64,000 bases of DNA from Buttiauxella agrestis ATCC 33320 (GTDB lineage Bacteria; Pseudomonadota; Gammaproteobacteria; Enterobacterales; Enterobacteriaceae). Below, in pieces: positions 9,525 through 18,123 of this stretch; the first letter of the stretch is position 1, and the number at the start of each line of letters is the position of its first letter. The notes under the pieces are model-generated. The model made no database searches, was not told where the DNA came from, and saw nothing but the letters and a program-made list of their open reading frames with translations. The DNA is taken from assembly GCF_000735355.1 (NCBI RefSeq), contig NZ_JMPI01000057.1, positions 79,795 through 143,794 on the forward strand. Reading direction: 5' to 3'. Position numbers and translations under genes: made by a program.

Positions 9525-10004
9525 ATGTCAAACTTAGCCTATTTAACCATAAATGGTCAAACACAGGGCCTGATCTCTGCTGGATGCTCATCATTAAATT
9601 CTATTGGTAACAAAGCACAAATCGCTCACATTGACCAGATTATGGTTTATGCCGTCACTCATTCAATGTCCCGTGCACAAAACGTCAATCATCATGAAAT
9701 GGTGATCATTAAGCCGATTGATAAAGCTTCACCTTTATTAGCCAAAGCGATTAATGATAATGAAATGCTAGTCTGCGATCTGGATTTATACCGTACCAAC
9801 CGGGTTGGGATGAATAACCTTTATTATAAAGTCAAACTTACCGGAGCTCGAATTTCGCATAATGAATTCATTGTACCTCACAATCTTCTGGATAACGGAG
9901 CCGAACCCCAGGAAAAAATCACCTTCAGCTATGAAACGATAACCTGGGAACATTGTGATGCAGGGACCAGTGCGTATAGTCTGTGGAATGATCGCGTATT
10001 TTAA
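9525..10004 (+). CDS. hcp: Hcp-family type VI secretion tube/carrier protein (orphan)
   Basis: A 159-residue Hcp1-family protein. The N-terminus SNLAYLTINGQTQGLISAGCSSLNSIGN and the C-terminal GTSAYSLWNDRVF are signature stretches of enterobacterial Hcp. Hcp hexamers form the T6SS tube and can carry small effectors in their lumen. No TssB/C, VgrG or baseplate gene lies nearby, so this is an orphan hcp serving a main T6SS elsewhere (inference). Two genes follow tightly downstream. The block 9.3-11.36 kb is visibly AT-rich compared with its neighbours, suggesting horizontal acquisition. The ribosome site is weak. Confidence 0.92.
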   Translation: MSNLAYLTINGQTQGLISAGCSSLNSIGNKAQIAHIDQIMVYAVTHSMSRAQNVNHHEMVIIKPIDKASPLLAKAINDNEMLVCDLDLYRTNRVGMNNLYYKVKLTGARISHNEFIVPHNLLDNGAEPQEKITFSYETITWEHCDAGTSAYSLWNDRVF

Positions 10005-10034
10005 ATATTAGTTTTGATAAATAAGGAGGTTGTC

Positions 10035-10907
10035 ATGTCTGAATTAAGAAATTCAAAGAATAAGCCACATGATTACTTGCGCGACGAACATCAATTTCAA
10101 ACCTATCCAAGTATGAATCCAGTGTTGCGTGATATGGCGGCTATCAATGGTGATTTTATTACTGAAAGCCGATACATCATGTTGCTAACTATTGAGGAAG
10201 CGCAGGGGGTATCAGATGAATTACTTGGTAATTTAGATTATTTCTTTTCATACAAACTAGGGCCAGGAAACATCAAAGATGGCCTGGATGGATTTCGCAC
10301 CCTCAGCAAATTAACAACTTACTACAGCCCTACGGGAAAATTAGTTTTTAACTTTAATTATCTAAAAATAAAAGCCGTAGAGTACGTAATTAATGGCAAG
10401 GCATATATAAAAATCACTGGTTATGCTGGCGTGCGCCGCATACTTACAGGCACCCGTTACGGGGCAACAAACCCACAAATGCTTGAAATGGCTATTGGGA
10501 TGCGCGGTTTTGGAACCGCCCTTATAAAAGGAATGAAATTTTGTATTTATGCCTCGTTAGCGTTGCGAGGTGTTGAACTGATATTTAAGTCTGATTATCA
10601 CCTTGTTGATTTTTTGGTTGATATTCCAATGGATATAGCAAAAATAATTGTGTCAAGCGTAGCGATCGGGATTGTCGGTGGGGTGATGACATTTTTCAGC
10701 TTTCCAGTTGTAATTATTGCTGGGTTTATCATTGGAATAGGCATTATATTAAATAATCAATTAAATCATCTTGATAACGAAATGGGGCTATCTACAGATC
10801 TAAAAAACAAAATTCGTGACGCTATCATTGAGCAGCAAAAAATGAGCGAATGGGATTATCAACATTTGGCTCCATTTTCAAAACCACTACATGAAAGAGG
10901 TTTCTAA
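10035..10907 (+). CDS. Putative membrane-targeting T6SS effector linked to Hcp
   Basis: A 290-residue protein I do not recognise by family. The start at 10035 is fixed by a perfect AAGGAGGT at 10023-10030; an ATG seven codons upstream lacks one. The first 160 residues are soluble and mixed. A hydrophobic segment lies near residues 165-190. A long hydrophobic hairpin follows near 200-240 (IIVSSVAIGIVGGVMTFF, then VVIIAGFIIGIGIIL), rich in glycine and resembling colicin-like or pore-forming T6SS toxins such as Ssp6/Tme types. A short charged tail follows. The position between hcp and a small multi-pass protein is the usual carrier-effector-immunity order. The pore-forming role is inferred. Confidence 0.6.
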   Translation: MSELRNSKNKPHDYLRDEHQFQTYPSMNPVLRDMAAINGDFITESRYIMLLTIEEAQGVSDELLGNLDYFFSYKLGPGNIKDGLDGFRTLSKLTTYYSPTGKLVFNFNYLKIKAVEYVINGKAYIKITGYAGVRRILTGTRYGATNPQMLEMAIGMRGFGTALIKGMKFCIYASLALRGVELIFKSDYHLVDFLVDIPMDIAKIIVSSVAIGIVGGVMTFFSFPVVIIAGFIIGIGIILNNQLNHLDNEMGLSTDLKNKIRDAIIEQQKMSEWDYQHLAPFSKPLHERGF

Positions 10908-10908
10908 A

Positions 10909-11358
10909 ATGCGACCATATACCAAATTACAATGGGTAGGCTTTAAATTTGCTGGTATTTTTTTGATGGCCGTATCTTTGATTATGGTATATTACTCTAT
11001 GTTTTTTATTGAGGAGTATCGACTCTACTCCCTTATTACGCTGGATAATACTATTATTTATGACGGAAGAATAATTACCGCCATTGGAGGGATACCAACT
11101 TACATTTACGTATTCTTTTTCTCATTCCGCACAATTTTGCAAAAAGGCGTTGAGCGACTAAAAAAAGGAACGCTCATTGGTAATATCTGGGGATTGTTTA
11201 GCCTTGCATGTTTCGTGTTTTTCATGGTCATATCATGGATAATCCCTCTGGGATTAATGGCGTTAGATTACACGTTATGTGACGAGGAAGGGGACGTTCC
11301 TGGACTGTATTACGCCAGTAAGCCAGAAATCTGCAAAACTATTGTTTCTAAACCTTAA
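10909..11358 (+). CDS. Putative immunity protein, three-TM membrane protein (DUF1240-like)
   Basis: A 149-residue inner-membrane protein starting one base after the effector stop. GAGG at 10897-10900 sits 8 bases before the ATG, inside the end of the upstream gene. Three hydrophobic segments are visible: about residues 10-31 (FKFAGIFLMAVSLIMVYY), 56-75 (AIGGIPTYIYVFFFSF) and 98-125. The C-terminal loop has two cysteines. It resembles DUF1240 proteins as I remember them, but I cannot confirm this. A cognate immunity role is inferred from position, size and membrane topology, since immunity to membrane-depolarising toxins acts in the inner membrane. Confidence 0.55.
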   Translation: MRPYTKLQWVGFKFAGIFLMAVSLIMVYYSMFFIEEYRLYSLITLDNTIIYDGRIITAIGGIPTYIYVFFFSFRTILQKGVERLKKGTLIGNIWGLFSLACFVFFMVISWIIPLGLMALDYTLCDEEGDVPGLYYASKPEICKTIVSKP

Positions 11359-11376
11359 TTAGTGTGTGGTAAATGT

Positions 11377-11826
11377 TTAAAGCACGTATTTATAAAGATG
11401 AACCACCTTATCCGGGTAATCCAGCCCGTCGCCGATATATTCCCAGCCAAAACGCTCGTAATAATCTTTGCACGCTGAATAGAGATAAAGCTGCGGATAA
11501 CCCAGCGCGCGAGCGTGTTCAATAACGTGCTGTTGCAGCTTTGCCCCAAGCCCACGTCCGCGCTGGTTTTCATCGATATATAACGCTGCTAACCACGGAT
11601 AAAGATCCTGGCGGCTAATTAAATCGCAGCGCCATAACCCAACCGTTCCAACCAGTTTCTCACCTTCAACCGCCACAAAAGTTAAAGGCAACTGCCCTTC
11701 CCGCTGGCTGGTCACCACAATTGAAGCGAAAAAGTCCCGGCTGTCAGAAGTGCCAAATGCCTGCCATATCCAGTCTGTAACCTGCCCGGCATATTGCGGC
11801 ATCGCATACAGCGGGAGAATTTTCAC
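11377..11826 (-). CDS. GNAT family N-acetyltransferase
   Basis: A 149-residue GCN5-related acetyltransferase. Motif A, the acetyl-CoA pyrophosphate loop, is seen as ENQRGRGLGAKL near residues 84-95. Motif B follows (YLYSACKDYYERFGWEY), typical of small-molecule acetyltransferases. Its start overlaps the stop of the GntR regulator by 4 bp, indicating translational coupling. Substrate unknown. It is the last gene of the EIIC-GH1-gntR-GNAT run on the minus strand. An alternative view is that it is simply a backbone gene neighbouring the insert. Confidence 0.85.
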   Translation of the reverse strand: MKILPLYAMPQYAGQVTDWIWQAFGTSDSRDFFASIVVTSQREGQLPLTFVAVEGEKLVGTVGLWRCDLISRQDLYPWLAALYIDENQRGRGLGAKLQQHVIEHARALGYPQLYLYSACKDYYERFGWEYIGDGLDYPDKVVHLYKYVL

Positions 11827-12596
11827 ATCAGCTTCCCCTGAAAGATGGGAACGGACTCGAAAAGATAGCCGTCGAAATCGGGCGCATCGGAATCAGATTG
11901 CTCGAGCAGGCTATTTTTAACGTTTTCTAAATGCTGCCACATCGCCTGCCATGAACCCATGACATCGCGGCGGCGCAGTGCCGCCAGAATAGTTTGCAGG
12001 TCGCCGAGCCACTTCAGGCGATAGCTGCGTGTATCAATATGCGCCCGCAATTGCTGCCACATTGGGCTGCTGTCTAAATGGCGCCAGATACTTTCCACCG
12101 TCGCCAGCAACATCTGGTTTTGCGAAGCGCCCGCCAGAACCAGGTGGAACATCTTGCAGTTATCCTGACTCAGATCGTTTATCGCGATCGCGCGCTGCTC
12201 TTGCTCGAGAATTCGCTTAAGGTTGTCGATGTCCGCTTTGGTCGCCATTTTTGCGGCGAATGCCGCAATATTACTTTCCAGCAACTGACGCGCCTGGAGC
12301 ATTTCAAACGGGCCAATATCGCTGCTGAAAAAGGCTTCTTCTTCCGCTTCATTTTCTGCCGGAACGCGCATGACATAAACACCGGAACCCTGGCGAATAT
12401 CGACTGTGCCTTGCAGTTCGAGCATCAGCAACGCTTCACGAACAATCGTGCGGCTGACGCCATAGGTTTCAGCAATATTACGTTCAGGCGGCAAACGTGA
12501 ACCGACTGGGTACAATCCCTGCATTATTTGCGCGCGCAGATCCTCACCAATTTCCTGGTATTGTTTTTTTTCTGTCGAAAGCACTACCTTGTCCAC
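11823..12596 (-). CDS. FadR-subfamily GntR transcriptional regulator (UxuR/ExuR-like)
   Basis: A 257-residue regulator. The N-terminal winged helix (about residues 13-80: LRAQIMQGLYPVGSRLPPER, then YGVSRTIVREAL) and the C-terminal FCD ligand domain (about 97-225) place it with UxuR/ExuR-type sugar-acid or sugar regulators. It lies 85 bp downstream of the GH1 gene in the same direction. UxuR-type proteins bind TTGGTATACCAA palindromes; copies of this pattern are found upstream of the EIIC gene (15512-15525 and 15600-15609), so this regulator is the best candidate for them (inference). Inducer unknown. Confidence 0.88.
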   Translation of the reverse strand: MDKVVLSTEKKQYQEIGEDLRAQIMQGLYPVGSRLPPERNIAETYGVSRTIVREALLMLELQGTVDIRQGSGVYVMRVPAENEAEEEAFFSSDIGPFEMLQARQLLESNIAAFAAKMATKADIDNLKRILEQEQRAIAINDLSQDNCKMFHLVLAGASQNQMLLATVESIWRHLDSSPMWQQLRAHIDTRSYRLKWLGDLQTILAALRRRDVMGSWQAMWQHLENVKNSLLEQSDSDAPDFDGYLFESVPIFQGKLM

Positions 12597-12681
12597 GATA
12601 TCACCCGCATTTGTTGATTCTCAGCGCCATTATGTTCTGACGCTGATTTATGCCCGCTAGCTTATCAAATTCTGTACCCAA

Positions 12682-14109
12682 TTATTTCCATTCATCATCA
12701 ACGTTGAGCTGCAACGTGTGAGTTTCACCCAGCGTCCGATACCAATGCGCAGATTTTTTCGCCCGTCGCTCACGATTGTTTTGCAGGTTAATTTCAATCA
12801 ATCCATAGCGATTTTTGAAGGCGTTCATCGGCGATACGTTGTCGGTAAACGCCCAAAGCATATAACCCTGGCAGTTAGCGCCATCTTCGCGAGCGCGCAG
12901 CGTCTGGTACAAATGCTCGCTGATAAACGCGATACGATAATCATCTTCAATCACGCCGTCAGCATTGCGGAATTGCGCCTCGTTTTCTGTTCCCATCCCG
13001 CTTTCTGCGACAAACCACGCAATATTGCGATACTCCGTTTTTATCCGCATCGCCATGTCATAAACGATACGGGGGTAGATTTCCCAACCCCGTGACTTAT
13101 TCATTCGCCGCCCTGGCAACTCAAACGGCTCGTAATAATATGCTGGATGGAATGGCGTCTCCGGATTCCAGGCTCGGGACGGCGCTTTTACGCGATGTGG
13201 ATAATATAAGTTGATACCCAGTTCATCGACGGTATTTTCCCGGATAATCGCCAGCTCTTGTTCGGTGTAATCCCACTTAATATCATGTTTTTTCAGTAGT
13301 TCGATAAGCTGCTGCGGATACTCGCCGTGCACCAGCGGGTCTAAAAATACGCGGTTGTAAAACAGATCGTATATCTGCGCCGCTTGCTGGTCATGAGCAG
13401 CACTGGAGCGCGCATAAGTCACTTCTGGATTAAGAATACAGCCGACGGTTCCGCTATAGCCTTTTTCGCGGAAAAGCTTCACCACTTTCGCCGTGGCGAG
13501 GTTTTTGTGGTGGTTCCACTGCATCCATTTATGGGTGTTTTGCTCATACGGCCAGCGCAACGCATCAAGATAAACGCGGGTTTGCACCACAATCGGCTCG
13601 TTGAACGTAAACCAACGATTCACTTTATGCGCATAACGGGCAAACACTTTTTCAGCGTACAAGACAAAAAGCTCGACCACTTTCTTCGATGCCCAGCCGC
13701 CGTAGGTTTCAAATAAAACGGCTGGCAATTCATAGTGCTCAAGACAAATCATCGGTTCGATGCCGTTGCGGCGCATTTCGTCGATTAAGTTGTCGTAATA
13801 CTGCGCATATTCCTCGTCAATTACGCCCTTTTCATAGTCTGTGAAAAAGCGCGACCAGTTGATAGAGGTGCGGTAGTGCGTTAATCCCGCCTGTTTCATC
13901 AACGCCACATCTTCGCGATAGCGATTGATAAAATCCGTCGCGACCGCCGGGCCGTAGCCTTCATGCCATACATGTCTGTCGTTTTTGTACCAGGCGTCAA
14001 GCCAGGAATCCTGCCCTTCTTTTTTGCCGCTCCAGCCTTCGGTTTGCCAGGCCGATGCCGCAGCACCGAGTATAAAATCTGCTGGAATAGTGATTTTTAC
14101 GTTGCTCAT
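12682..14109 (-). CDS. Glycoside hydrolase family 1, probable 6-phospho-beta-glucosidase
   Basis: A 475-residue GH1 TIM barrel. It should cleave a phosphorylated beta-glucoside delivered by the adjacent PTS permease, in the cytoplasm. The acid/base glutamate is E171 in FTFNEP. The nucleophile appears as E369 in WFVAESGMG, where most GH1 enzymes have (T/V)ENG, so Asn is replaced by Ser. I take the ATG at 14109 with GAGGAAGG just upstream; an upstream in-frame ATG at 14172 would overlap the EIIC gene. It starts 7 bp after the EIIC stop, so the two are cotranscribed. Exact substrate (cellobiose, arbutin, salicin or other) cannot be told. Confidence 0.88.
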   Translation of the reverse strand: MSNVKITIPADFILGAAASAWQTEGWSGKKEGQDSWLDAWYKNDRHVWHEGYGPAVATDFINRYREDVALMKQAGLTHYRTSINWSRFFTDYEKGVIDEEYAQYYDNLIDEMRRNGIEPMICLEHYELPAVLFETYGGWASKKVVELFVLYAEKVFARYAHKVNRWFTFNEPIVVQTRVYLDALRWPYEQNTHKWMQWNHHKNLATAKVVKLFREKGYSGTVGCILNPEVTYARSSAAHDQQAAQIYDLFYNRVFLDPLVHGEYPQQLIELLKKHDIKWDYTEQELAIIRENTVDELGINLYYPHRVKAPSRAWNPETPFHPAYYYEPFELPGRRMNKSRGWEIYPRIVYDMAMRIKTEYRNIAWFVAESGMGTENEAQFRNADGVIEDDYRIAFISEHLYQTLRAREDGANCQGYMLWAFTDNVSPMNAFKNRYGLIEINLQNNRERRAKKSAHWYRTLGETHTLQLNVDDEWK

Positions 14110-14116
14110 GCCTTCC

Positions 14117-15454
14117 TCACACGTTTTTGGCAAGTTGTTGCTGTTCGGCCTGTAACTGCGCTTGTTCAGCACGGCGAGAGGCTATTTTCACAAACGGCAG
14201 GTAAATCAGAACCGAAACCAGAATACAGCCCAGTTGCGTGACGACCGCGCCCATCGAACCGGCGGTAGAAAGCCAGGCGTTAATCAGCGGCGGCGTGGTC
14301 CATGGCACCATCACAACGGCTTTACCGGCAAAACCCATTGCCGTTGCGAAGTAGCCAATAGTGCCGGTAACCAGCGGCGTAATAATGAAAGGAATAGCCA
14401 GAATAGGGTTGAGCATAATCGGCATACCAAAAATCACTGGCTCATTAATGTTGAAGATCCCAGGGCCGAAAGAGAGTTTGGCGATTTCTTTCATCTCTTT
14501 GCGCTTCGTCGCAATCATCACCGCAATCAGCAGCCCAATCGTTAAACCGGAACCGCCAATACTCATATACACATCCCAGAACGGCATGGTGATGATGTTA
14601 GGGATCTCTTTACCTTGCTCAAACGCGCTCATGTTGACGGTAATCGCCCCGAGCAGCAGCGGCTCACGGATAGGTTTGATCATCTGATTACCGTGAATAC
14701 CGATAACCCAAAACAGCTGTGCGACAAACATCAGCAGCAAAATCCCCGGCAGGCTTTGCACCACTTTTTCCAGCGGTTGCTGCACCACCTGATACACAGC
14801 GTCATACAGGTACATGCCGGTAGTTTGGTGGAAAACAAAACCGAAGGTCGCGATGGCGGTAACGGTAATGATCGAAGGGAGCAGTGCTGAGAAAGAGGCA
14901 GAAACATTAGGCGGAACGGTATCAGGCATTTTGATCTTCAGCCCTTCGCGCTTTTCCAGCCAGCAGTAAATTTCCACCGACAAAATAGCGATAAACATGC
15001 CAAGGAACAGGCTGCGGGTGTCAGAAAATTGGCGCGCCAGAATGTCTTTCACCATATGCATTTGCCCATCGACCATCATTTCGATGGTGGTTGGCGTCAC
15101 GCAAATAAAGCAGATAACCGCCAGCAAGCCAGGGAACAGACTTTTGATGCCGTTGATTCTGCCTAATTCGATACCAATCAGGAACACCGCGCCAATGTTT
15201 AAAAAGTTAAGCGTGGCGTAGTTAATCGCCGCGGTAATCGGCTTGAGTTGGGCGAGAAATGACAGTGCAGAAAAACTGGCGAGGCCGTTTTTAGGATCCA
15301 ACACCATATTCGAGATGAGGACCGAGAATGCCCCGACGATAATCACCGGCATTAGTGTAATGAAGGAAGCTTTGATCGCCATAATATAGCGGTAGCTATT
15401 GAATTTAGTGGCAAAACTTCCCAGAGAGTCGATTAACTTTTCCTGCAAAGCCAT
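14117..15454 (-). CDS. PTS lactose/cellobiose-family EIIC permease
   Basis: A 445-residue integral membrane transport subunit of the CelB/ChbC type, with about ten hydrophobic segments. Conserved features include the FNINEPVIFG substrate-binding motif and the HGNQM stretch. It takes up and, with EIIA and EIIB, phosphorylates a beta-glucoside. No EIIA or EIIB gene is found next to it, so these must be supplied in trans, for example from a chb-type operon. It is the first gene of the minus-strand operon, with three palindromic operators upstream (15512-15609). Confidence 0.9.
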   Translation of the reverse strand: MALQEKLIDSLGSFATKFNSYRYIMAIKASFITLMPVIIVGAFSVLISNMVLDPKNGLASFSALSFLAQLKPITAAINYATLNFLNIGAVFLIGIELGRINGIKSLFPGLLAVICFICVTPTTIEMMVDGQMHMVKDILARQFSDTRSLFLGMFIAILSVEIYCWLEKREGLKIKMPDTVPPNVSASFSALLPSIITVTAIATFGFVFHQTTGMYLYDAVYQVVQQPLEKVVQSLPGILLLMFVAQLFWVIGIHGNQMIKPIREPLLLGAITVNMSAFEQGKEIPNIITMPFWDVYMSIGGSGLTIGLLIAVMIATKRKEMKEIAKLSFGPGIFNINEPVIFGMPIMLNPILAIPFIITPLVTGTIGYFATAMGFAGKAVVMVPWTTPPLINAWLSTAGSMGAVVTQLGCILVSVLIYLPFVKIASRRAEQAQLQAEQQQLAKNV

Positions 15455-15511
15455 AGGGTATACCTCAGTGTTGTCGTTTTTTTATTATTCAAAGCGATGG
15501 AAGACGACCGA

Positions 15512-15609
15512 TTTGGTATACCAAAAATAGAACCAACTCATTAACATTTCCGTGATAAACGTCCCACATTGTTATATTGGAATTCCAATGTGAATAATCT
15601 GGTATACCA
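15512..15609. promoter_or_regulatory. Three palindromic operators in the EIIC / LacI-regulator divergent region
   Basis: Perfect palindromes TTTGGTATACCAAA (15512-15525) and ATTGGAATTCCAAT (15576-15589) and a shorter TGGTATACCA (15600-15609). Centres are 64 and 22 bp apart; 22 bp places the last two on the same helix face. The TGGTATACCA form matches UxuR/ExuR-type GntR operators better than LacI-type sites, which have a central CG. Which of the two local regulators binds here is inferred. Confidence 0.7.
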
Positions 15610-15750
15610 AATAAATATAAGTTGCATGAATCATTCAAAAGCGTGATCCGGCACGACAATTGCTGCTAGCGCCATGTTTCATCATCACAGCGTGATAAAC
15701 TAGCGCCATTATGCGACCACGCGGCAAGCGTCTTAATCAGGAATGAATTG

Positions 15751-16779
15751 ATGGTAACAATGCTGGATGTCGCGCTACGCGCAGGCGTTTCCAAAGCAAC
15801 GGTATCACGCGTGCTTAACGGAATTGGGCAAGTCAAAGAGAGCACCCGCGAGCAGGTGTTTACCGCCATGGAAGAACTGGGCTATCGCCCTAATTTTCTG
15901 GCGCGATCGCTGGCGAACCGTAGCAGTAATAGCGTCGGTTTGGTGGTGTCGACTTTTGACGGGTTCTACTTTGGCCGCCTGTTACAACAAGCCTCACGGC
16001 AAACGGAAGTCTGGGGCAAGCAATTGATTGTCACCGATGGACACGATACGCCGCAAAAAGAACTGGAAGCCGTGCAAATGCTGGTCGATCGCCATTGTGA
16101 TGCCATCGTGCTGTACACCCGTTTTATGAACGAGCGGACTTTATTGTCGCTAATGAACAGCATTAAAGTCCCGCTGGTCGTGATTAACCGCGATGTTAGC
16201 CAGGCGCGCGATCGCTGCGTTTTCTTTGAACAGCAAGATGCTGCGTTTCAGGCGACCGATTATCTCATTGAGCAAGGTCATCGAGATATCGCCTGCATTA
16301 CCGTGCCTATTTCTACGCCAACCGGCCAGGCACGTCTGATGGGTTACAGAAAAGCATTGCAAAAACATGGCATCGCTTTTAACGAAGACCGAGTGAAATA
16401 TGGCGATTCAAGCATGGTGCTTGGCCATAAATTGTGTCAGGAATTACTGGAAAGCCAGGTGCCATTTAGCGCCCTGTTTGCCTGTAACGATGATATGGCG
16501 CTGGGCGCTTCAAAGGCGCTGCATCAGGCTGGAGTGCGGATTCCGCAGGATATTTCGTTGTTTGGATTTGATGATGCGCCGAGCGCGCAGTGGCTTGAAC
16601 CCGCGTTATCCAGCGTTTATCTGCCTATCGACAGCATGATCACCACGGCAATCGATCAGGCGATAAAACTGGCAAACGGCGAGCCGCTTAAAGCTATCCC
16701 GCCGTTTGTCGGCAAACTGGTGTTACGCGAGTCAGTCGGCCCTGGCCCGTATTACATTTCCAACGCCAGCAATTCCTGA
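15751..16779 (+). CDS. LacI-family transcriptional regulator (AscG-like)
   Basis: A 342-residue LacI/GalR-family regulator. The helix-turn-helix is MLDVALRAGVSKATVSRVL, followed by a sugar-binding core (FACNDDMALGASKAL, GFDDAPSAQ) most like AscG, the cryptic beta-glucoside regulator of E. coli. I start at the ATG at 15751, seven bases after AGGAA; a TTG one codon earlier is too close to that site. It is divergent from the EIIC-GH1 operon and presumably controls it. Its 3' end overlaps the convergent lysA gene by 28 bp. Confidence 0.88.
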   Translation: MVTMLDVALRAGVSKATVSRVLNGIGQVKESTREQVFTAMEELGYRPNFLARSLANRSSNSVGLVVSTFDGFYFGRLLQQASRQTEVWGKQLIVTDGHDTPQKELEAVQMLVDRHCDAIVLYTRFMNERTLLSLMNSIKVPLVVINRDVSQARDRCVFFEQQDAAFQATDYLIEQGHRDIACITVPISTPTGQARLMGYRKALQKHGIAFNEDRVKYGDSSMVLGHKLCQELLESQVPFSALFACNDDMALGASKALHQAGVRIPQDISLFGFDDAPSAQWLEPALSSVYLPIDSMITTAIDQAIKLANGEPLKAIPPFVGKLVLRESVGPGPYYISNASNS

Positions 16780-18011
16780 ATGGTCTGACGGCGGCGAATC
16801 AGTCGCGCCACACCATTATCAAATAACACTTCAGGCAACAATGGGCGGCTATTGTAATTAGATGACATCGAAGCGCCATACGCGCCGGTGTCATGCAGCA
16901 CTAAATAGTCACCGACCTGCACCGGCGGCAGCGCACGCGTTTCCACTTTGCCGCCCTCTTGCTGAGTAAACACATCGCCCGATTCGCACAATGGCCCGGC
17001 CACGACGGTTTCTACTGTTGGAAGTGAAGCGAGTTCACGTCCGTCTCCTGCCAGAGCGGAAATATGGTGATAGCTGCCGTACATTGACGGACGCATCAAA
17101 TCGTTAAACCCGGCGTCAATCAGCACGAAGTGGCGCGAACCCATATTTTTAACCGAGCGCACCTGCGCGACCAGAACGCCGGATTCTGCCACCAGGAAAC
17201 GGCCTGGTTCGATTTCCAGTTTCACCGGGTGTCCCAGACGCTGGGCGATTTTCTCACGCGCCGCATTCCACAAGCCGTAATAGTGATTAGTGTCGATGGT
17301 TTCTTCGCCTTCACGATACGGAATGGACAAACCACCACCTGCGGAGATCGCTTCCAGATCCTGACCAAAATCAATCACCTGCTGCACCATCGCGCCACAA
17401 ACGCGTTCGAGGTGACCATAATCCACACCAGAACCAATGTGCATGTGAATGCCCACCAGGTGCAGTTTGTAGCGCTGGATAACCTCTAACGCCTGCGGCA
17501 AATCTGCATGCCAGATGCCGTGCTTACTGTTTTCCCCCCCGGTGTTGGTTTTCTGGCTGTGGCCGTGACCGAAACCAGGATTAACGCGCAGCCAGACGCG
17601 ATGGCCCGGCGACACTTCACCAAGCTGTTGCAGCATATCCACGGAACCCGCGTTCACCGGAATCTGCTGTTCAGCCACCAGCGCCAGCGTCGATAGGTCA
17701 ATCATATCGGCGGTGAATACGATATCGTCTTTGTTTTCAACCGGGTTATAGCCCGCCGCCAAAGCGCGGACAATTTCACCCTCTGAAACCGAATCCACTT
17801 TCACGCCCTGCTCGCGCATCAGACGCAGAATGTGAATGTTAGAACACGCTTTTTGCGCAAAACGGATCACATCAAACTGGCGCAATTGGGCAATCTGCTG
17901 GCGAATAATCTCAGCATCATAAACCCAGACCGGGCAGCCAAATTCCGCGGGCAATGCCAGCAGGTTTTGCGCATTCAGCGCGGTGTCGGTGTTATTGAGT
18001 GGGCGTGGCAT
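16752..18011 (-). CDS. lysA: Diaminopimelate decarboxylase LysA
   Basis: PLP-dependent decarboxylase for the last step of lysine synthesis (meso-DAP to L-lysine). It has 419 residues against 420 in E. coli. The Schiff-base lysine is K54 (FAQKACSN), the phosphate-binding glycine loop is SAGGGLSIPY, and the active-site cysteine is in GPLCESGD. It is divergent from lysR (112 bp apart), the normal arrangement in which LysR with low lysine/DAP activates lysA. The end overlaps the neighbouring LacI-type gene in antiparallel orientation by 28 bp, a junction created by the insertion between galR and lysA. Confidence 0.97.
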   Translation of the reverse strand: MPRPLNNTDTALNAQNLLALPAEFGCPVWVYDAEIIRQQIAQLRQFDVIRFAQKACSNIHILRLMREQGVKVDSVSEGEIVRALAAGYNPVENKDDIVFTADMIDLSTLALVAEQQIPVNAGSVDMLQQLGEVSPGHRVWLRVNPGFGHGHSQKTNTGGENSKHGIWHADLPQALEVIQRYKLHLVGIHMHIGSGVDYGHLERVCGAMVQQVIDFGQDLEAISAGGGLSIPYREGEETIDTNHYYGLWNAAREKIAQRLGHPVKLEIEPGRFLVAESGVLVAQVRSVKNMGSRHFVLIDAGFNDLMRPSMYGSYHHISALAGDGRELASLPTVETVVAGPLCESGDVFTQQEGGKVETRALPPVQVGDYLVLHDTGAYGASMSSNYNSRPLLPEVLFDNGVARLIRRRQTIQELLALEM

Positions 18012-18123
18012 GGTGGCTCCGGCAACATTTCATTTTTTTGTATTACGCCATACCGCGAAGTGAAGAAAAAATATCGTTTTCTCTGGAGTCTATGCAAAAC
18101 TGATATGGAAACAGGAGAACGTT

